Source: Ectothiorhodospiraceae bacterium WFHF3C12
Lineage (GTDB): Bacteria > Pseudomonadota > Gammaproteobacteria > Nitrococcales > Nitrococcaceae
Assembly (NCBI GenBank): GCA_013519935.1
Contig: JACDUA010000008.1
Coordinates: 1 to 64,000 of the forward strand
Direction of reading: 5' to 3'
DNA: 64,000 nt
Below the pieces are notes generated by a model. The model searched no databases. It was not told the origin of the DNA and saw only the letters and a list, made by a program, of their open reading frames with translations. This document shows, piece after piece, positions 28,469-40,555 of the stretch. A program made the translations under genes and the position numbers. The first letter of the stretch is position 1. Every line of letters starts with the position of its first letter.

Positions 28469-30130
28469 CTACAGGTTCTCCTCTCGCTTCGGGCCCGCGA
28501 AAGTGATGCGGAAGCAGGCCCCCGTACCTTCCCGTTCCATCAGATTCAGTCTCGCGTGGTTCGCCTCGCAGATCTCCCTGCAAAGATACAGACCAAGACC
28601 TGTGCCGGAAGAAGATGTCGTGAAGAACGGCTCGAACAGATGCTCGCGAAGCTCTTCGGGAACGCCGGCGCCATTGTCCTGAACCTCGAGAAAAGGTTGG
28701 CCGACCTCGTCATAGTCGGCGACCAGGTGTATGCGCGGCGTCCGGCGGTTGCCGCCTCCATGTTCGCGCGCGTTGCGCATCAAGTTCTCCAGGATCTGCC
28801 GGAGGTGGTCAGGGTCGAATCGCGCAGCTGCGCCACTCAATGCCATGGACACCTCGACCGACTCCAGGCGTGGGTCCTGTTGCTCCCGCCAGTCGTGTAC
28901 GAATTGGCGAAGCCAGTCGTCCAGATTGAGGCGCGATTGCTCGGCGGCCTGACGGCGTGAAAGCTGTAGCACGCTCTCGACGACCGTGTTCAGGCGCTTG
29001 CACTGATTACGAATTATCTCCACAAGCCGCTGATCGGCCGTGGCAAGTGCTTCGTTTTCCTCCAGGAGCTGGCTGGCGTTGGAAATCGCGCCAAGAGGGT
29101 TTCGGATCTCGTGGGCGATGCTCGCAGTCAATCGGCCAAGCGAGGCAAGCTTCGCCTGTTGGACCTGCGCCTGCATTTCGGAAAGATTGTCCAGGAATAC
29201 AAGGCAGCCCTGATGCCCACCCTGACCGATCGGACGAAACCGGGGCATGACGTTAGGCCCTGAGGTGCGCAGCGAAACCGGCTGCTCCATGTTGGTCCAG
29301 GATTGCCTCCAGGACTCGTAGGCATTCGCAAGCTCGGCCGAAAGCACGGTCAATTCAGTTCGTTCCGGCACTTGCTGTTCTCCGAGAAGGTCCCTGGCCG
29401 CGCGATTAGTGAGCCTTACCCGGCCTTCTGCATCCAGTACAACGACCCCTGTCTGCAGCCGCTGCACGATGTGGTTGTTGAGGGCCTGCAGGTTCTCGAT
29501 ATCTAGGCCGCGCTGCTCTGCGAGCGCCTGGTTCTCACGGGCACGGTTCGCCAGCCAGCCGCCCACCACCGCCGTGGCGAACATGGCCAGGCCCAGGAAC
29601 CCGACCTGGGAATACCCCAGGGCCGGCTGTCCCAGTTCAAACAGTGAGTAAAACTGCTGCGCGAACAGCATGATGGTAGCAACAGCCGCGACCAGTGCGC
29701 CCTTGCGCATGCCCACCAGGATGCTGCCGCCGGCAACGGCGACCAGCAGCGCGGTGGGCAAGCCGTTGTCAATGCTGCCGCTGGCGAAGATCAGCAGGCC
29801 CAGCGCGCCGACGTCCACCGCCAACTGGCCGTACACCTGCCAGGTGAACGAGGGCTGTCTCAGGCCTAGCGGTACCAGCAGAGACACCGACACCATGGCG
29901 TAGATAGCGGCAGTGCCCACGAACAGCGACGGCCGGTCGACGGCGAGGATGTTCTCGCCTCGGGTGATCAGGTAGATGGAGAGGATGCCGAGGGCGATCA
30001 CCACGCGGTAGATGGAAAAGACCCGCAGCGGCCGCCAGGTGAAGGCCGTATCGGAGTCGCCATCGGGCGAGGGTGACGGTGGGTTGTCGATGTGCTCGCC
30101 CAAGGGGGATGCGACGGTCCTTGTGCTCAT
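28469..30130 (-). CDS. pilS: sensor histidine kinase PilS
   Basis: PilS is the membrane kinase partner of PilR that senses pilin levels in the inner membrane. The 553-aa product (ATG 30130; a TTG extension to 30214 is less likely) has about six N-terminal membrane helices, a PAS-like domain and a HisKA box SIAHEIRNPLGAISNA. The catalytic domain has NLMRNAREH (N box), DNGAGV (G1) and GTGLGLYLCREI (G2). It is the first gene of pilSR and is divergent from sucC. Confidence 0.93.
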   Translation of the reverse strand: MSTRTVASPLGEHIDNPPSPSPDGDSDTAFTWRPLRVFSIYRVVIALGILSIYLITRGENILAVDRPSLFVGTAAIYAMVSVSLLVPLGLRQPSFTWQVYGQLAVDVGALGLLIFASGSIDNGLPTALLVAVAGGSILVGMRKGALVAAVATIMLFAQQFYSLFELGQPALGYSQVGFLGLAMFATAVVGGWLANRARENQALAEQRGLDIENLQALNNHIVQRLQTGVVVLDAEGRVRLTNRAARDLLGEQQVPERTELTVLSAELANAYESWRQSWTNMEQPVSLRTSGPNVMPRFRPIGQGGHQGCLVFLDNLSEMQAQVQQAKLASLGRLTASIAHEIRNPLGAISNASQLLEENEALATADQRLVEIIRNQCKRLNTVVESVLQLSRRQAAEQSRLNLDDWLRQFVHDWREQQDPRLESVEVSMALSGAAARFDPDHLRQILENLMRNAREHGGGNRRTPRIHLVADYDEVGQPFLEVQDNGAGVPEELREHLFEPFFTTSSSGTGLGLYLCREICEANHARLNLMEREGTGACFRITFAGPKREENL

Positions 30131-30319
30131 GGAATCTTGGTTCGCGTCGGTGTCGTCGTTCTTCTGAATGGCCCCGGCCGCGCTCCGGTAAGGGGTCCCT
30201 GACAGTCCCGCCAAGTCTTATGAGGAACACGAGCGTAATGCAAGTAACGCCGTCGCGCTTTTTGATTTGACTGGTAGTTTGATAGAGAATACGCACCTTC
30301 TCAGAAGGGAGGTGGGCGC

Positions 30320-31492
<1,173 letters not shown>

Positions 31493-31525
31493 GCCACCGC
31501 CCAGCGAACACGAGGAAGTCGAGAC

Positions 31526-32398
31526 ATGAGTATTCTGGTCGACAAGAACACCAAGGTCATCGTGCAGGGGTTCACCGGTAACCAGGGCACGTTCCATGCC
31601 GAGCAGTGCCTGGCCTACGGGACCAAGGTCGTCGGCGGTGTCACGCCCGGTCGCGGTGGGGAGAAGCACCTGGACCTGCCGGTGTTCAACACCTGCAAGG
31701 ATGCCGTGAAGGCAACCGGCGCCAATGCCTCCATGATCTACGTGCCTGCCGGTTTCGCGGCTGACGCGATTCTCGAGGCGGCCGAGGCGGGCATCAAGGT
31801 CATCGCCTGCATTACCGAGGGCATCCCGGTGCTGGATATGCTCAAGGTGAAGGCGGCGCTGGACTACTATGGTGCCACCCTCATCGGTCCCAACTGCCCG
31901 GGCGTTATTACCCCGGGGCAGTGCAAGATCGGCATCATGCCGGGCCATATCCACAAGTCCGGTTCCATCGGCATCGTCAGCCGCTCGGGTACGCTGACCT
32001 ACGAGGCCGTGAAGCAGACCACCGATATCGGCCTGGGCCAGAGCACCTGTGTCGGCATCGGGGGTGACCCCATCCAGGGCATGAACTTCATCGATGTGCT
32101 GGAGCAGTTCGAGGCGGACCGCCAGACCAAGGGCATCGTCATGGTCGGCGAGATCGGCGGCACGGCCGAGGAAGAGGCGGCGGAGTTCATCCAGTCCAAT
32201 GTGCGCAAGCCCGTGGTGGCTTATATCGCCGGTGTCACCGCGCCTCCCGGCAAGCGCATGGGCCATGCCGGCGCCATCATCAGCGGCGGTAAGGGAACGG
32301 CCAAGGACAAGTTCGCCGCTCTGGACAAGGCGGGCGTGGCCACCGTGCGCTCGCCGGCCGAGATCGGCGCGCAAGTGCACGAGTTCTTCGCCGGCTGA
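31526..32398 (+). CDS. sucD: succinate-CoA ligase subunit alpha
   Basis: SucD binds CoA and carries the phospho-histidine. The 290-aa product has the CoA-binding [12 protein letters not shown], the region [20 protein letters not shown], and the active-site region [20 protein letters not shown] (here [15 protein letters not shown]) with the histidine. It forms an operon with sucC and is closed by a terminator. Confidence 0.97.
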   Translation: MSILVDKNTKVIVQGFTGNQGTFHAEQCLAYGTKVVGGVTPGRGGEKHLDLPVFNTCKDAVKATGANASMIYVPAGFAADAILEAAEAGIKVIACITEGIPVLDMLKVKAALDYYGATLIGPNCPGVITPGQCKIGIMPGHIHKSGSIGIVSRSGTLTYEAVKQTTDIGLGQSTCVGIGGDPIQGMNFIDVLEQFEADRQTKGIVMVGEIGGTAEEEAAEFIQSNVRKPVVAYIAGVTAPPGKRMGHAGAIISGGKGTAKDKFAALDKAGVATVRSPAEIGAQVHEFFAG

Positions 32399-32458
32399 AC
32401 ACCCCGGCGGTGACCGCCGGCCGGGCCCTGCCCCGGCGTCCGGCCGGGTGCCGAAACA

Positions 32459-32487
32459 GGCCGAGTCCCCGGGGGCTCGGCCTTTTT
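32459..32487 (+). terminator. intrinsic terminator after sucD
   Basis: GGCCGAG, TCCCCGGGGG loop region, CTCGGCC followed by TTTTTGTT, about 60 nt after the sucD stop. Confidence 0.9.
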
Positions 32488-32537
32488 GTTGCCCGGGTGG
32501 CTGGCAGCGTCAGCATCCATGACTCAGGATGGCATCC

Positions 32538-34166
32538 ATGGCTAACGAAATCCGCGTCGTGATGGCGCAGCTCAATCCCCTGGTGGGCGATGTGGAGGGC
32601 AACGCCGCGGCCGTTGTCGAGAGCGCGGCCCGCGCCCGTGACGAGCTCGGTGGCGACGTGGTCGTCTTCCCGGAGCTGATGCTGACCGGCTATCCTCCGG
32701 ATGATCTGCTCCTGCGGGACGATTTCATGGACAGCGTCGAGCGGACGCTGGAGAGCCTGCGTGAGCGGATCCACGGTATCGCCGTCGTCCTCGGTACGCC
32801 GCTGCGCTCGCCCGCGGGGTTGCGCAATGCAGCGGTTGTCTTCGCCGACGGTGCCGAGCAGGGCCGCTACTTCAAGCAGCAGCTGCCCACCTACGGCGTT
32901 TTCGATGACAAGCGTTATTTCACGCCCGGCGACACGTCGCTGGTGGTGGAGATCCGGGGTTGCCGGATCGGGGTCACGGTCTGCGAGGATCTCTGGCACC
33001 CCGGCCCGGCGGCGGCGGCTCACCGTGCCGGTGCCGAGCTGCTGATCAACATCAACGCCTCCCCCTTCGACCGGCACAAGTGGCGGGCCCGCGAACAGGT
33101 GCTGCGCGCCCGACTCGCGGAGGCGCCGGTGCCGCTCGTTTACGTGAATATGTCCGGGGGGCACGACGAGGTGGTCTACGATGGCGGCTCCTGCGCGTTC
33201 AACCGGGACGGGGAGCTTACGGTCAGGGCACCGCAGTTCGAGCTTGGCCTGTATCCGGTGACCCTGCAGGCCGGGGACGGAGGCTGGCGGTCCCGGGCCG
33301 GGACCATTGCCGCCGAGCTCGACGCCGAGGCAAGCGTTTACGAGGCGCTGGTCTGGGGGGTTCGGGACTACATCGACAAGAACGGCTTTCCCGGGGCCCT
33401 GATCGGGCTGTCGGGCGGTATGGATTCGGCGCTCACTGCCGCCATTGCCGTGGACGCCCTGGGGCCGGACCGCGTCCACACCATCATGATGCCCACGCGC
33501 TACACCTCGGAGCTCAGTCATACGGACGCCACGGCGGTGGCGGAGAACCTGGGCATTCGTTACGACGTTGTTGCCATAGAAGACATTTTCGAAGCGTTTC
33601 GCGGGGCGCTGGGTCCGCTGTTCGAAGGGCGGCCTGAAGACATCACGGAGGAGAACCTCCAGTCCCGCACCCGCGGCACGCTGCTGATGGCGGTGTCGAA
33701 CAAGTTCGGCAAGCTGGTGCTGGCCACCGGCAACAAGAGTGAGATGGCCGTGGGCTACGCCACACTCTACGGGGACATGGTGGGCGGTTTCTCGCCGCTG
33801 AAGGACGTGCTGAAGACCGAGGTCTACGATCTTGCCCGCTACCGCAACACGCTGGGTGCCGTGATCCCCGAGAGCATCTTTACCAAGGCGCCCACGGCCG
33901 AGCTGCGGCCGGATCAGAAGGACTCCGACAGTCTGCCCGAATATCACGTGCTTGACGCCATAATCGAGGCCTATGTCGAGAAGGACCAGTCTGTGGCGTC
34001 CATCGTGTCGGAAGGTTACGATGCCGGGGATGTCGAGCGCGTCATTCGCATGATCCACAAGAACGAATACAAGCGCCGGCAGGCGCCGCCGGGCGTCAAG
34101 GTCACTGCCCGTGCTTTCGGGCGCGACCGGCGCTACCCGATCACGTCCGGTTTCGGGCGTGGTTAA
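32538..34166 (+). CDS. nadE: glutamine-dependent NAD+ synthase
   Basis: NadE amidates nicotinic acid adenine dinucleotide to NAD+. The 542-aa protein (ATG 32538 has AGGATGG 7 nt upstream; ATG 32529 is an alternative) fuses a nitrilase-type glutaminase and a synthetase. The glutaminase has Glu in VVFPELMLTGYP, Lys in FKQQLPTYGVFD and Cys in VTVCEDLWHP. The ATP-pyrophosphatase-type synthetase has the loop IGLSGGMDSALTAA. So it can use glutamine rather than only ammonia. glnB follows 64 nt downstream, linking it to nitrogen status. Confidence 0.96.
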   Translation: MANEIRVVMAQLNPLVGDVEGNAAAVVESAARARDELGGDVVVFPELMLTGYPPDDLLLRDDFMDSVERTLESLRERIHGIAVVLGTPLRSPAGLRNAAVVFADGAEQGRYFKQQLPTYGVFDDKRYFTPGDTSLVVEIRGCRIGVTVCEDLWHPGPAAAAHRAGAELLININASPFDRHKWRAREQVLRARLAEAPVPLVYVNMSGGHDEVVYDGGSCAFNRDGELTVRAPQFELGLYPVTLQAGDGGWRSRAGTIAAELDAEASVYEALVWGVRDYIDKNGFPGALIGLSGGMDSALTAAIAVDALGPDRVHTIMMPTRYTSELSHTDATAVAENLGIRYDVVAIEDIFEAFRGALGPLFEGRPEDITEENLQSRTRGTLLMAVSNKFGKLVLATGNKSEMAVGYATLYGDMVGGFSPLKDVLKTEVYDLARYRNTLGAVIPESIFTKAPTAELRPDQKDSDSLPEYHVLDAIIEAYVEKDQSVASIVSEGYDAGDVERVIRMIHKNEYKRRQAPPGVKVTARAFGRDRRYPITSGFGRG

Positions 34167-34170
34167 CTGA

Positions 34171-34569
<399 letters not shown>

Positions 34570-34571
34570 GA

Positions 34572-35348
34572 TCAGTCGCTCGCCGACTGCTGCTCGCGCC
34601 TCGCTAGCGGGTGATCCGGGAAGTTGTCGCCGATTACCCGGCGAATGTCCTCCCGCAGCGCGGGTATCTCCAGCTTGCCATAGGCCTCGGCCATGATGGC
34701 GAGCGCCTCTTCCACGGCGGGCGTCTCGTCATATTCGCTCAGGATGCGCTTGGCCCGGTTGGCGGCTGCGACAAAGGCACCCCGGTCCATGTAGAACCGC
34801 GCCACGTGAAGCTCGTGACGGGCCTGCAGATCCCGGATGATGAGCATGCGCTGGCGGGCGTTTTCGGCATAGTCGCTGTCCGGGTACTGGGTGACCACGG
34901 TCCGGAAGGCGCGAAATGCGCGTTGCAGCGGCTCGGGATTGCGGCTGGCCCGATCCAGGTCGAAGGCTTCGGTGAGAAACGACCGCCCGCGGCTCATTTC
35001 CGCCACGCCCTGCATGAAATGCGCGTACGGCACCGACGGATGTCGCGGGTTCAGCCGGATGAACCGCTCGGCGGCGGCCACGGCCGAATCCGGTTCGTCG
35101 AAGCGATAATAGGCGTAGATAATATCGAGCTGCGCCTGCTCGGCGTAGCGGCCGAAGGGGTAACGCGCCTGCAACGTCTCCAGGGTCTGAACGGCGTCCT
35201 CGTAGTTGCCGGCGTCCATCGCCTCCTGGGCCTCGGCGTACAGGCTCTCCGCCGGTTGCTCCTCGTCGGCGCCGTTGGTGGCGCAGCCTGCGAGGGCGAC
35301 GACGGCCGCCAGGCAGAGCGTGATCAGAATCCTTGGCATAAGGGCCAT
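34572..35348 (-). CDS. bamD: outer membrane protein assembly factor BamD
   Basis: BamD is the essential lipoprotein of the BAM complex. ATG 35348 has GGGAG upstream; ATG 35339 is an alternative. The product, about 258 aa, has a lipoprotein signal (LCLAAVVALAGCATNG, lipobox LAGC) followed by TPR-like repeats. These show the family blocks YPFGRYAEQAQLDIIYAYY and SVPYAHFMQG. It is divergent from rluD, the conserved arrangement. Its 3' end converges with glnB with 2 nt between stops. Confidence 0.95.
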   Translation of the reverse strand: MALMPRILITLCLAAVVALAGCATNGADEEQPAESLYAEAQEAMDAGNYEDAVQTLETLQARYPFGRYAEQAQLDIIYAYYRFDEPDSAVAAAERFIRLNPRHPSVPYAHFMQGVAEMSRGRSFLTEAFDLDRASRNPEPLQRAFRAFRTVVTQYPDSDYAENARQRMLIIRDLQARHELHVARFYMDRGAFVAAANRAKRILSEYDETPAVEEALAIMAEAYGKLEIPALREDIRRVIGDNFPDHPLARREQQSASD

Positions 35349-35448
35349 TGGCTCCCGGGGTTGCAATGCGCGAAGGCGTCATTCTAGGTAAACAGTGCGG
35401 TGTTGCACAGCGCGCGGTGGCGTGCGGCGGTTACGTTGGAGCACGGCC

Positions 35449-36423
35449 ATGAGCGAACGGATCGAGCGCAGTGCCACGGTGCCGGACGATCTGCGCGGCG
35501 AGCGTTTCGACCGCGTCGCCGCCGCCCTGTTCCCGGAGTTCTCGCGCACGCGGCTGCAGAGCTGGATCCGGGCCGGGCAAATCACCGTCAACGGCGCCCG
35601 CTGCAAGCCTCGCGAAGCCCTGCTCGGCGGTGAAATCATCCGCGTTGAGGCGGCGCTGGAACGGGACGACGCCCAGGTCGAGCCGGAAGCCATCACCCTG
35701 GACATCGTTCACGAGGACGAGGACCTGCTGGTCATCAACAAGCCCGCCGGGCTCGTGGTGCACCCCGGCGCGGGAAATCGGGCGGGTACGCTCCAGAACG
35801 CGCTGCTCCACCACGCCCCCGAGACCGAGCGCCTGCCCAGGGCCGGGCTCGTCCACCGACTGGACAAGGACACCTCCGGCCTGCTCGTGGTCGCCAGAAC
35901 CCTGCAGGCCCACAAGGCCCTGGTGGACCAGCTGCAGGCCCGGAGCATGGGCCGGGAATACCTGGCGCTCGTGGCCGGCACGATGACCGCCGGCGGGGAG
36001 GTGGATGCGCCCATTGGCCGCGATCCCCGGGAGCGCAAGCGCATGGCCGTGCGCGAGGACGGCAAGCCTGCGGTCACCGGCTACAGGGTGGAAGAGCGTT
36101 TCCCGGCCCATACGCTGGTGCGGTGTCTTCTCCAGACGGGGCGGACGCATCAGATTCGCGTGCACATGGCCCACATCCGCCACCCGCTGGTGGGGGATCC
36201 CGTCTACGGTGGCCGTCCGCGGCTGCCCAAGGGCGCGGACGATGCGCTGCGCGCGGCCCTGTCGGGTTTCCGGCGCCAGGCTCTGCACGCCCAGCGCCTT
36301 ACACTGACTCACCCGCGCAGCGGCGAGTCCGAAACCTGGGCGGCCCCGCTGCCGGCGGACATGGAAGCGCTGCTCGCGGTACTACGCGCCCACCGCGATG
36401 CCCGGGAAGGGCGGCTGTCATGA
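35449..36423 (+). CDS. rluD: 23S rRNA pseudouridine(1911/1915/1917) synthase
   Basis: RluD modifies helix 69 of 23S rRNA. From ATG 35449 the 324-aa protein has an N-terminal S4 RNA-binding domain (SRTRLQSWIRAGQITVNGA) and the catalytic motif GLVHRLDKDTSGLLVVA with the active-site aspartate. The C-terminal LLQTGRTHQIRVHM block is also present. The stop overlaps the pgeF start (ATGA). The order rluD-pgeF-clpB is typical for gammaproteobacteria. Confidence 0.95.
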   Translation: MSERIERSATVPDDLRGERFDRVAAALFPEFSRTRLQSWIRAGQITVNGARCKPREALLGGEIIRVEAALERDDAQVEPEAITLDIVHEDEDLLVINKPAGLVVHPGAGNRAGTLQNALLHHAPETERLPRAGLVHRLDKDTSGLLVVARTLQAHKALVDQLQARSMGREYLALVAGTMTAGGEVDAPIGRDPRERKRMAVREDGKPAVTGYRVEERFPAHTLVRCLLQTGRTHQIRVHMAHIRHPLVGDPVYGGRPRLPKGADDALRAALSGFRRQALHAQRLTLTHPRSGESETWAAPLPADMEALLAVLRAHRDAREGRLS

Positions 36424-37166
36424 ACGAGGCATCGATCGAGCTCATTCTGCCCGACTGGCCGGTGCCCGCCGGCGTGCGGGCGGTCAGCACCACGCGCAGC
36501 GGAGGCGTGAGCGCGCCGCCCTTCGATACCCTGAACCTGGGCGGGCACACGGGTGACGATCCCGCCGCCGTCGCCGAGAACCGCAGGTGGCTGGCCGAAG
36601 CGGCGGGGATGCCATCGGCGCCGCGCTGGCTGAATCAGGTGCATGGCACGGACGTGCTGCACGTCACCGAAGCCGGGGCGCCCGAGGACGCCGACGCCGC
36701 CTGGACCGATCGTCCCGGCCGGGTCTGTGCCGTGCTCACGGCGGATTGCCTGCCGGTGATCCTGGCGGCAGTGGACGGTAGTGCCGTAGGCGTTGCCCAC
36801 GCCGGGTGGCGGGGCCTGAGCGCCGGCGTACTGGAGAGCCTCATCGACGAAATGCGCGCCGCGCCCCGGGAGCTCGTGGCCTGGCTGGGGCCGGCCATCG
36901 GCCCGGCCGCCTTCGAGGTGGGGCCGGAGGTGCGCGAGGCGTTCCTGGCGCGGGACGACGGGGCCGAGGCAGCGTTCCAGTCGTCCCCGGCCGGACGGTG
37001 GCTAGCCGACATCTACATGCTCGCCCGCCGCCGTCTCGATGCCGCCGGGGTTGAGGCGGTGTTCGGCGGCGGATCCTGCACCGTAGCCGATTCGCGCCGA
37101 TTCTTCTCCTATCGCCGCGATGGTGAGACCGGGCGCATGGCGACGGCCATCTGGCTCGAACCCTAG
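36420..37166 (+). CDS. pgeF: peptidoglycan editing factor PgeF (YfiH, laccase-domain family)
   Basis: The 248-aa product starts at ATG 36420. It shows the family motifs WLNQVHGTDV, VLTADCLPVILA (metal-binding Cys) and VGVAHAGWRGLSAGVLE (His), a copper/zinc-binding purine-nucleoside-phosphorylase-like fold. YfiH/PgeF is reported to keep L-Ser out of the second position of peptidoglycan stems. It is translationally coupled to rluD. Confidence 0.93.
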   Translation: MNEASIELILPDWPVPAGVRAVSTTRSGGVSAPPFDTLNLGGHTGDDPAAVAENRRWLAEAAGMPSAPRWLNQVHGTDVLHVTEAGAPEDADAAWTDRPGRVCAVLTADCLPVILAAVDGSAVGVAHAGWRGLSAGVLESLIDEMRAAPRELVAWLGPAIGPAAFEVGPEVREAFLARDDGAEAAFQSSPAGRWLADIYMLARRRLDAAGVEAVFGGGSCTVADSRRFFSYRRDGETGRMATAIWLEP

Positions 37167-37202
37167 GTTGGCCCCGGGTGCTCCGGTACGCATGGAAAGG
37201 AC

Positions 37203-37283
37203 CGCCGCGAGGACGCGCCTCCCACACTCCCGGAAGATGCCGTGATGGCCGAATACCGCTGTGGGAGGCGCGTCCCCGCGGCG
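37203..37283. repeat. inverted repeat, 23-nt arms (REP-like)
   Basis: Arms 37203-37225 (CGCCGCGAGGACGCGCCTCC...) and 37261-37283 are inverse with one mismatch and a 35-nt spacer. It lies in the 371-bp pgeF-clpB gap; the only other feature seen in that gap is the clpB heat-shock promoter. Confidence 0.75.
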
Positions 37284-37467
37284 ATGGTCGAACGCAAGCC
37301 CGCCGGGTCTAAGGCCGACCTCAATCCTGACGATGCCCACTCGCCCGTTGATGGGGTCGATGGTCGCGAGCCCCGTGGACGGGGCGGTTGATGCCTCCCC
37401 AATCCACCCTGCACCCCACCCAAACCTGACCTGGCTCAACCCGGCTGGCATTAGCGGCGTTACATTG

Positions 37468-37495
37468 CTTGAAAAGCCGATGGTGTCCCCCATCT
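37468..37495 (+). promoter_or_regulatory. sigma-32 (RpoH) promoter of clpB
   Basis: CTTGAA (37468-37473), 14 nt, then CCCCATCT (37488-37495), an excellent match to the heat-shock consensus CTTGAA-N13-17-CCCCATNT, 43 nt upstream of the clpB start. Confidence 0.88.
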
Positions 37496-37537
37496 TGTGG
37501 ATAAGTTCAAAAACACCACCGAATTCGAGGTTTTTCT

Positions 37538-40138
37538 ATGCGGATGGACAAGCTCACCACCAAGTTCCAGAACGCCTTCGCCGACGCCCAGTCGTTGGCC
37601 GTGGGGCGGGATCATCAGTTCATCGAGCCCGAGCACCTGATGGTCGCCATGCTGGATCAGGAGGGTGGCATCTCGCGCCAGCTGCTCCAGCAGGCCGGGG
37701 TCAATGTCAGCCTGCTTCGCTCGCAGCTCGGCGACCGGCTCGACCACATGCCCACCGTCTCCGGCGCGGCCGGCGAGGTGCACCTGTCCAACGAGATGGG
37801 GCGGCTGCTCAACGTCACCGACAAGCTGGCCCAGAAGCGCAAGGACGACTACATCTCCAGCGAGCTGTTCGTCCTGGCCGCGGTGGACGACGGCAAGAGC
37901 AAGCTGGGCGAGATCCTCAAGAAGGCCGGCGCCACCAAAGAGGCGTTGGAGAAGGCCATTGACGAGGTCCGTGGCGGCGAGAAGGTGGACGATCCCAACG
38001 CCGAGGACCAGCGCCAGGCCCTGGAGAAGTACACCATCGACGTCACCGAGCGGGCCGAGCAGGGCAAGCTGGATCCGGTGATTGGCCGCGACGACGAGAT
38101 CCGCCGCACGGTGCAGGTCCTTCAGCGCCGGACCAAGAACAACCCGGTGCTCATCGGCGAGCCCGGCGTCGGCAAGACCGCCATCGTCGAGGGTCTGGCC
38201 CAGCGCATTGTCAACGGCGAGGTACCGGACGGGCTCAAGAACAAGCGGCTGCTGTCGCTGGACCTCGGCGCCCTCGTCGCCGGCGCCAAGTTCCGCGGCG
38301 AGTTCGAGGAGCGCCTCAAGGGCGTGCTCAAGGATCTGTCCAAGCAGGAAGGCCAGATCATCCTGTTCATCGACGAAATCCACACCCTGGTGGGCGCCGG
38401 CAAGGCCGAGGGCTCCATGGACGCCGGCAACATGCTCAAGCCGGCGCTGGCCCGCGGCGAGCTGCACTGCATCGGCGCGACTACGCTGGACGAGTACCGC
38501 AAGAACATCGAGAAGGACGCCGCCCTGGAGCGTCGTTTCCAGAAGGTAATGGTGGACGAGCCCTCGGTGGAGGATACTGTGGCCATCCTGCGCGGTCTGA
38601 AGGAGCGCTACGAAGTCCACCACGGCGTCGAGATCACGGACCCGGCCATCGTCAGCGCGGCGACGCTCTCGCACCGCTACATCACCGACCGGTTCCTGCC
38701 GGACAAGGCCATCGACCTGGTGGACGAGGCGGCCAGCCGCATCCGCATCGAGATCGACTCCAAGCCCGAGGAGATGGACCGGCTCGAGCGCCGGCTGGTG
38801 CAGCTGAAGATCGAGCGAGAGGCCATCAACAAGGAGTCCGACGAGGCCTCCAAGCGCCGGCTCAAGGCCGTCGAGGAAGAGATCGAGGGCCTGGAGAAGC
38901 AGTACAAGGAGCTCGAGGAGATCTGGAACTCCGAGAAGGCCGCCGTCGAGGGGACCCACAACATCAAGGAATCCCTGGAGCAGGCCCGCCAGGAGTTGGA
39001 GACGGCCCGCCGTGCCGGCGACCTGACCCGGATGTCCGAGCTCCAGTACGGGCGCATTCCCGAGCTGGAGCGCCAGCTGGACATGGCCTCCCAGGCCGAC
39101 ATGTACGAGCTGCGTCTGCTGCGCAACTCGGTCACCGAGGAAGAGATCGCCGAGGTGGTCTCCAAGTGGACCGGCATCCCGGTGGCCAAGATGCTGGAGG
39201 GCGAGAAGGAAAAGCTCCTGCGCATGGAGGAGGCCATATCCGCCCGCGTGGTGGGCCAGGACGAGGCGGTCTCCGCCGTGGCCAACGCCATCCGCCGTTC
39301 CCGGGCGGGGCTGTCGGACCCCAACCGACCCAACGGTTCGTTCCTCTTCCTCGGCCCCACCGGCGTGGGCAAGACCGAGCTGTGCAAGGCCCTGGCCTCG
39401 TTCCTCTTCGACAGCGAGGAGCACATGATCCGCATCGACATGTCGGAGTTCATGGAGCGCCATGCCGTCGCCCGGCTCATCGGTGCCCCGCCCGGCTACG
39501 TCGGCTACGAGGAGGGCGGCTACCTGACCGAGCACGTGCGCCGCAAGCCTTACTCGGTGATCCTGCTGGACGAGGTGGAGAAGGCCCACGCGGATGTGTT
39601 CAACATCCTGCTGCAGGTGCTCGATGACGGCCGGCTGACCGACAGCCACGGCCGCACGGTGGACTTCCGCAATACCGTCATCGTCATGACGTCGAACCTG
39701 GGCTCCAACGTAATCCAGGAGATGGCGCGGGAGAACGACTACGACGCCATGAAGACATCGGTCATGGAGATCGTCGGCCAGCACTTCCGGCCGGAGTTCA
39801 TCAACCGCGTGGACGACGTGGTGGTCTTCCATCCGCTGGCGAGGGAGCAGATCCGCGAGATCACGGAGATCCAGGTGCAGTACCTCAACCGGCGGCTGAA
39901 GGACCGGCATATGGAGCTGGAGCTTACCAAGGAGGCCCTGGACAAGCTGGGCGAGGCGGGCTTCGACCCGGTCTACGGTGCCCGGCCGCTGAAGCGCGTC
40001 ATCCAGCAGAAGGTGGAGAACCCGCTGGCCCAGGCCATCCTGGAGGGCCGCTATGCCGAGGGCGACGTGGTCCGCGTCACCATCAAGGACGACCAGCTGG
40101 CCTTCGAGAAGGCCGAGCGCAAGGCCGACGCGGCGTAG
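37538..40138 (+). CDS. clpB: ATP-dependent disaggregase ClpB
   Basis: ClpB is the Hsp104-type chaperone that rescues aggregates with DnaK. The 866-aa protein has the N-terminal Clp_N repeats, NBD1 Walker A GEPGVGKT and Walker B IILFIDE. A long coiled-coil middle domain runs from about residue 400 to 525. NBD2 has [15 protein letters not shown], Walker [12 protein letters not shown] and the C-terminal [12 protein letters not shown]. There is no ClpP-binding IGF loop, consistent with ClpB. GAGG precedes ATG 37538. Expression is predicted from the RpoH promoter upstream. Confidence 0.98.
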   Translation: MRMDKLTTKFQNAFADAQSLAVGRDHQFIEPEHLMVAMLDQEGGISRQLLQQAGVNVSLLRSQLGDRLDHMPTVSGAAGEVHLSNEMGRLLNVTDKLAQKRKDDYISSELFVLAAVDDGKSKLGEILKKAGATKEALEKAIDEVRGGEKVDDPNAEDQRQALEKYTIDVTERAEQGKLDPVIGRDDEIRRTVQVLQRRTKNNPVLIGEPGVGKTAIVEGLAQRIVNGEVPDGLKNKRLLSLDLGALVAGAKFRGEFEERLKGVLKDLSKQEGQIILFIDEIHTLVGAGKAEGSMDAGNMLKPALARGELHCIGATTLDEYRKNIEKDAALERRFQKVMVDEPSVEDTVAILRGLKERYEVHHGVEITDPAIVSAATLSHRYITDRFLPDKAIDLVDEAASRIRIEIDSKPEEMDRLERRLVQLKIEREAINKESDEASKRRLKAVEEEIEGLEKQYKELEEIWNSEKAAVEGTHNIKESLEQARQELETARRAGDLTRMSELQYGRIPELERQLDMASQADMYELRLLRNSVTEEEIAEVVSKWTGIPVAKMLEGEKEKLLRMEEAISARVVGQDEAVSAVANAIRRSRAGLSDPNRPNGSFLFLGPTGVGKTELCKALASFLFDSEEHMIRIDMSEFMERHAVARLIGAPPGYVGYEEGGYLTEHVRRKPYSVILLDEVEKAHADVFNILLQVLDDGRLTDSHGRTVDFRNTVIVMTSNLGSNVIQEMARENDYDAMKTSVMEIVGQHFRPEFINRVDDVVVFHPLAREQIREITEIQVQYLNRRLKDRHMELELTKEALDKLGEAGFDPVYGARPLKRVIQQKVENPLAQAILEGRYAEGDVVRVTIKDDQLAFEKAERKADAA

Positions 40139-40163
40139 GCCAGACCACGCTGAGCGGCACGAG

Positions 40164-40188
40164 ACGGGGCCTCACGGCCCCGTTTTTT
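40164..40188 (+). terminator. intrinsic terminator of clpB
   Basis: ACGGGGCC-TCAC-GGCCCCGT with TTTTTT, 25 nt after the stop. Confidence 0.93.
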
Positions 40189-40243
40189 GTTTAGCCGCAG
40201 ATGAACGCGGATGGACGCAGATAGTCCCTGGGCTGATATCCCC

Positions 40244-40323
40244 GGCACCTGTAGGAGCGTCGCAAGGCGCGATTCCGACAGCGCCCCGAAGCCATCGCGC
40301 CTTGCGACGCTCCTACAGGTGCC
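40244..40323. repeat. perfect 30-bp inverted repeat
   Basis: Arms 40244-40273 (GGCACCTGTAGGAGCGTCGC...) and 40294-40323 are exact inverses with a 20-nt loop. It is related to the inner repeat at about 2498-2571. No T-run follows. Confidence 0.9.
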
Positions 40324-40335
40324 GACGGACGGCGT

Positions 40336-40410
40336 CGTGGGAGCGGCGACCTCGCCGCGAAAGGGTTTTGCCATCGGAACGCCGTTCGCGCCGGGGTCGG
40401 CGCTCCCACG
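40336..40410. repeat. imperfect 26-bp inverted repeat
   Basis: CGTGGGAGCGGCGACCTCGC... at 40336-40361 pairs with 40385-40410 (three mismatches). One arm recurs at 52641-52666, so it is a dispersed REP-like sequence. Confidence 0.75.
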
Positions 40411-40555
40411 GGAAATGCAGTGCTCGTGGTCTTCGTAGGGCGGGTAGAGTCGAATAGCGATGCGTATCGCGCTCTGCCCGGTGGGCTATGAGTCTAAGGC
40501 GGTTCGCGGCCCCTGGCCGCGAACCGGATCAGCGTTTATTGGCGTTCATTCGCGG

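Noticed and set aside
37460..39910. 816-aa open frame antisense to clpB
   Set aside because: Shadow of clpB caused by codon bias; the product is low-complexity Leu/Val/Gly/His sequence.
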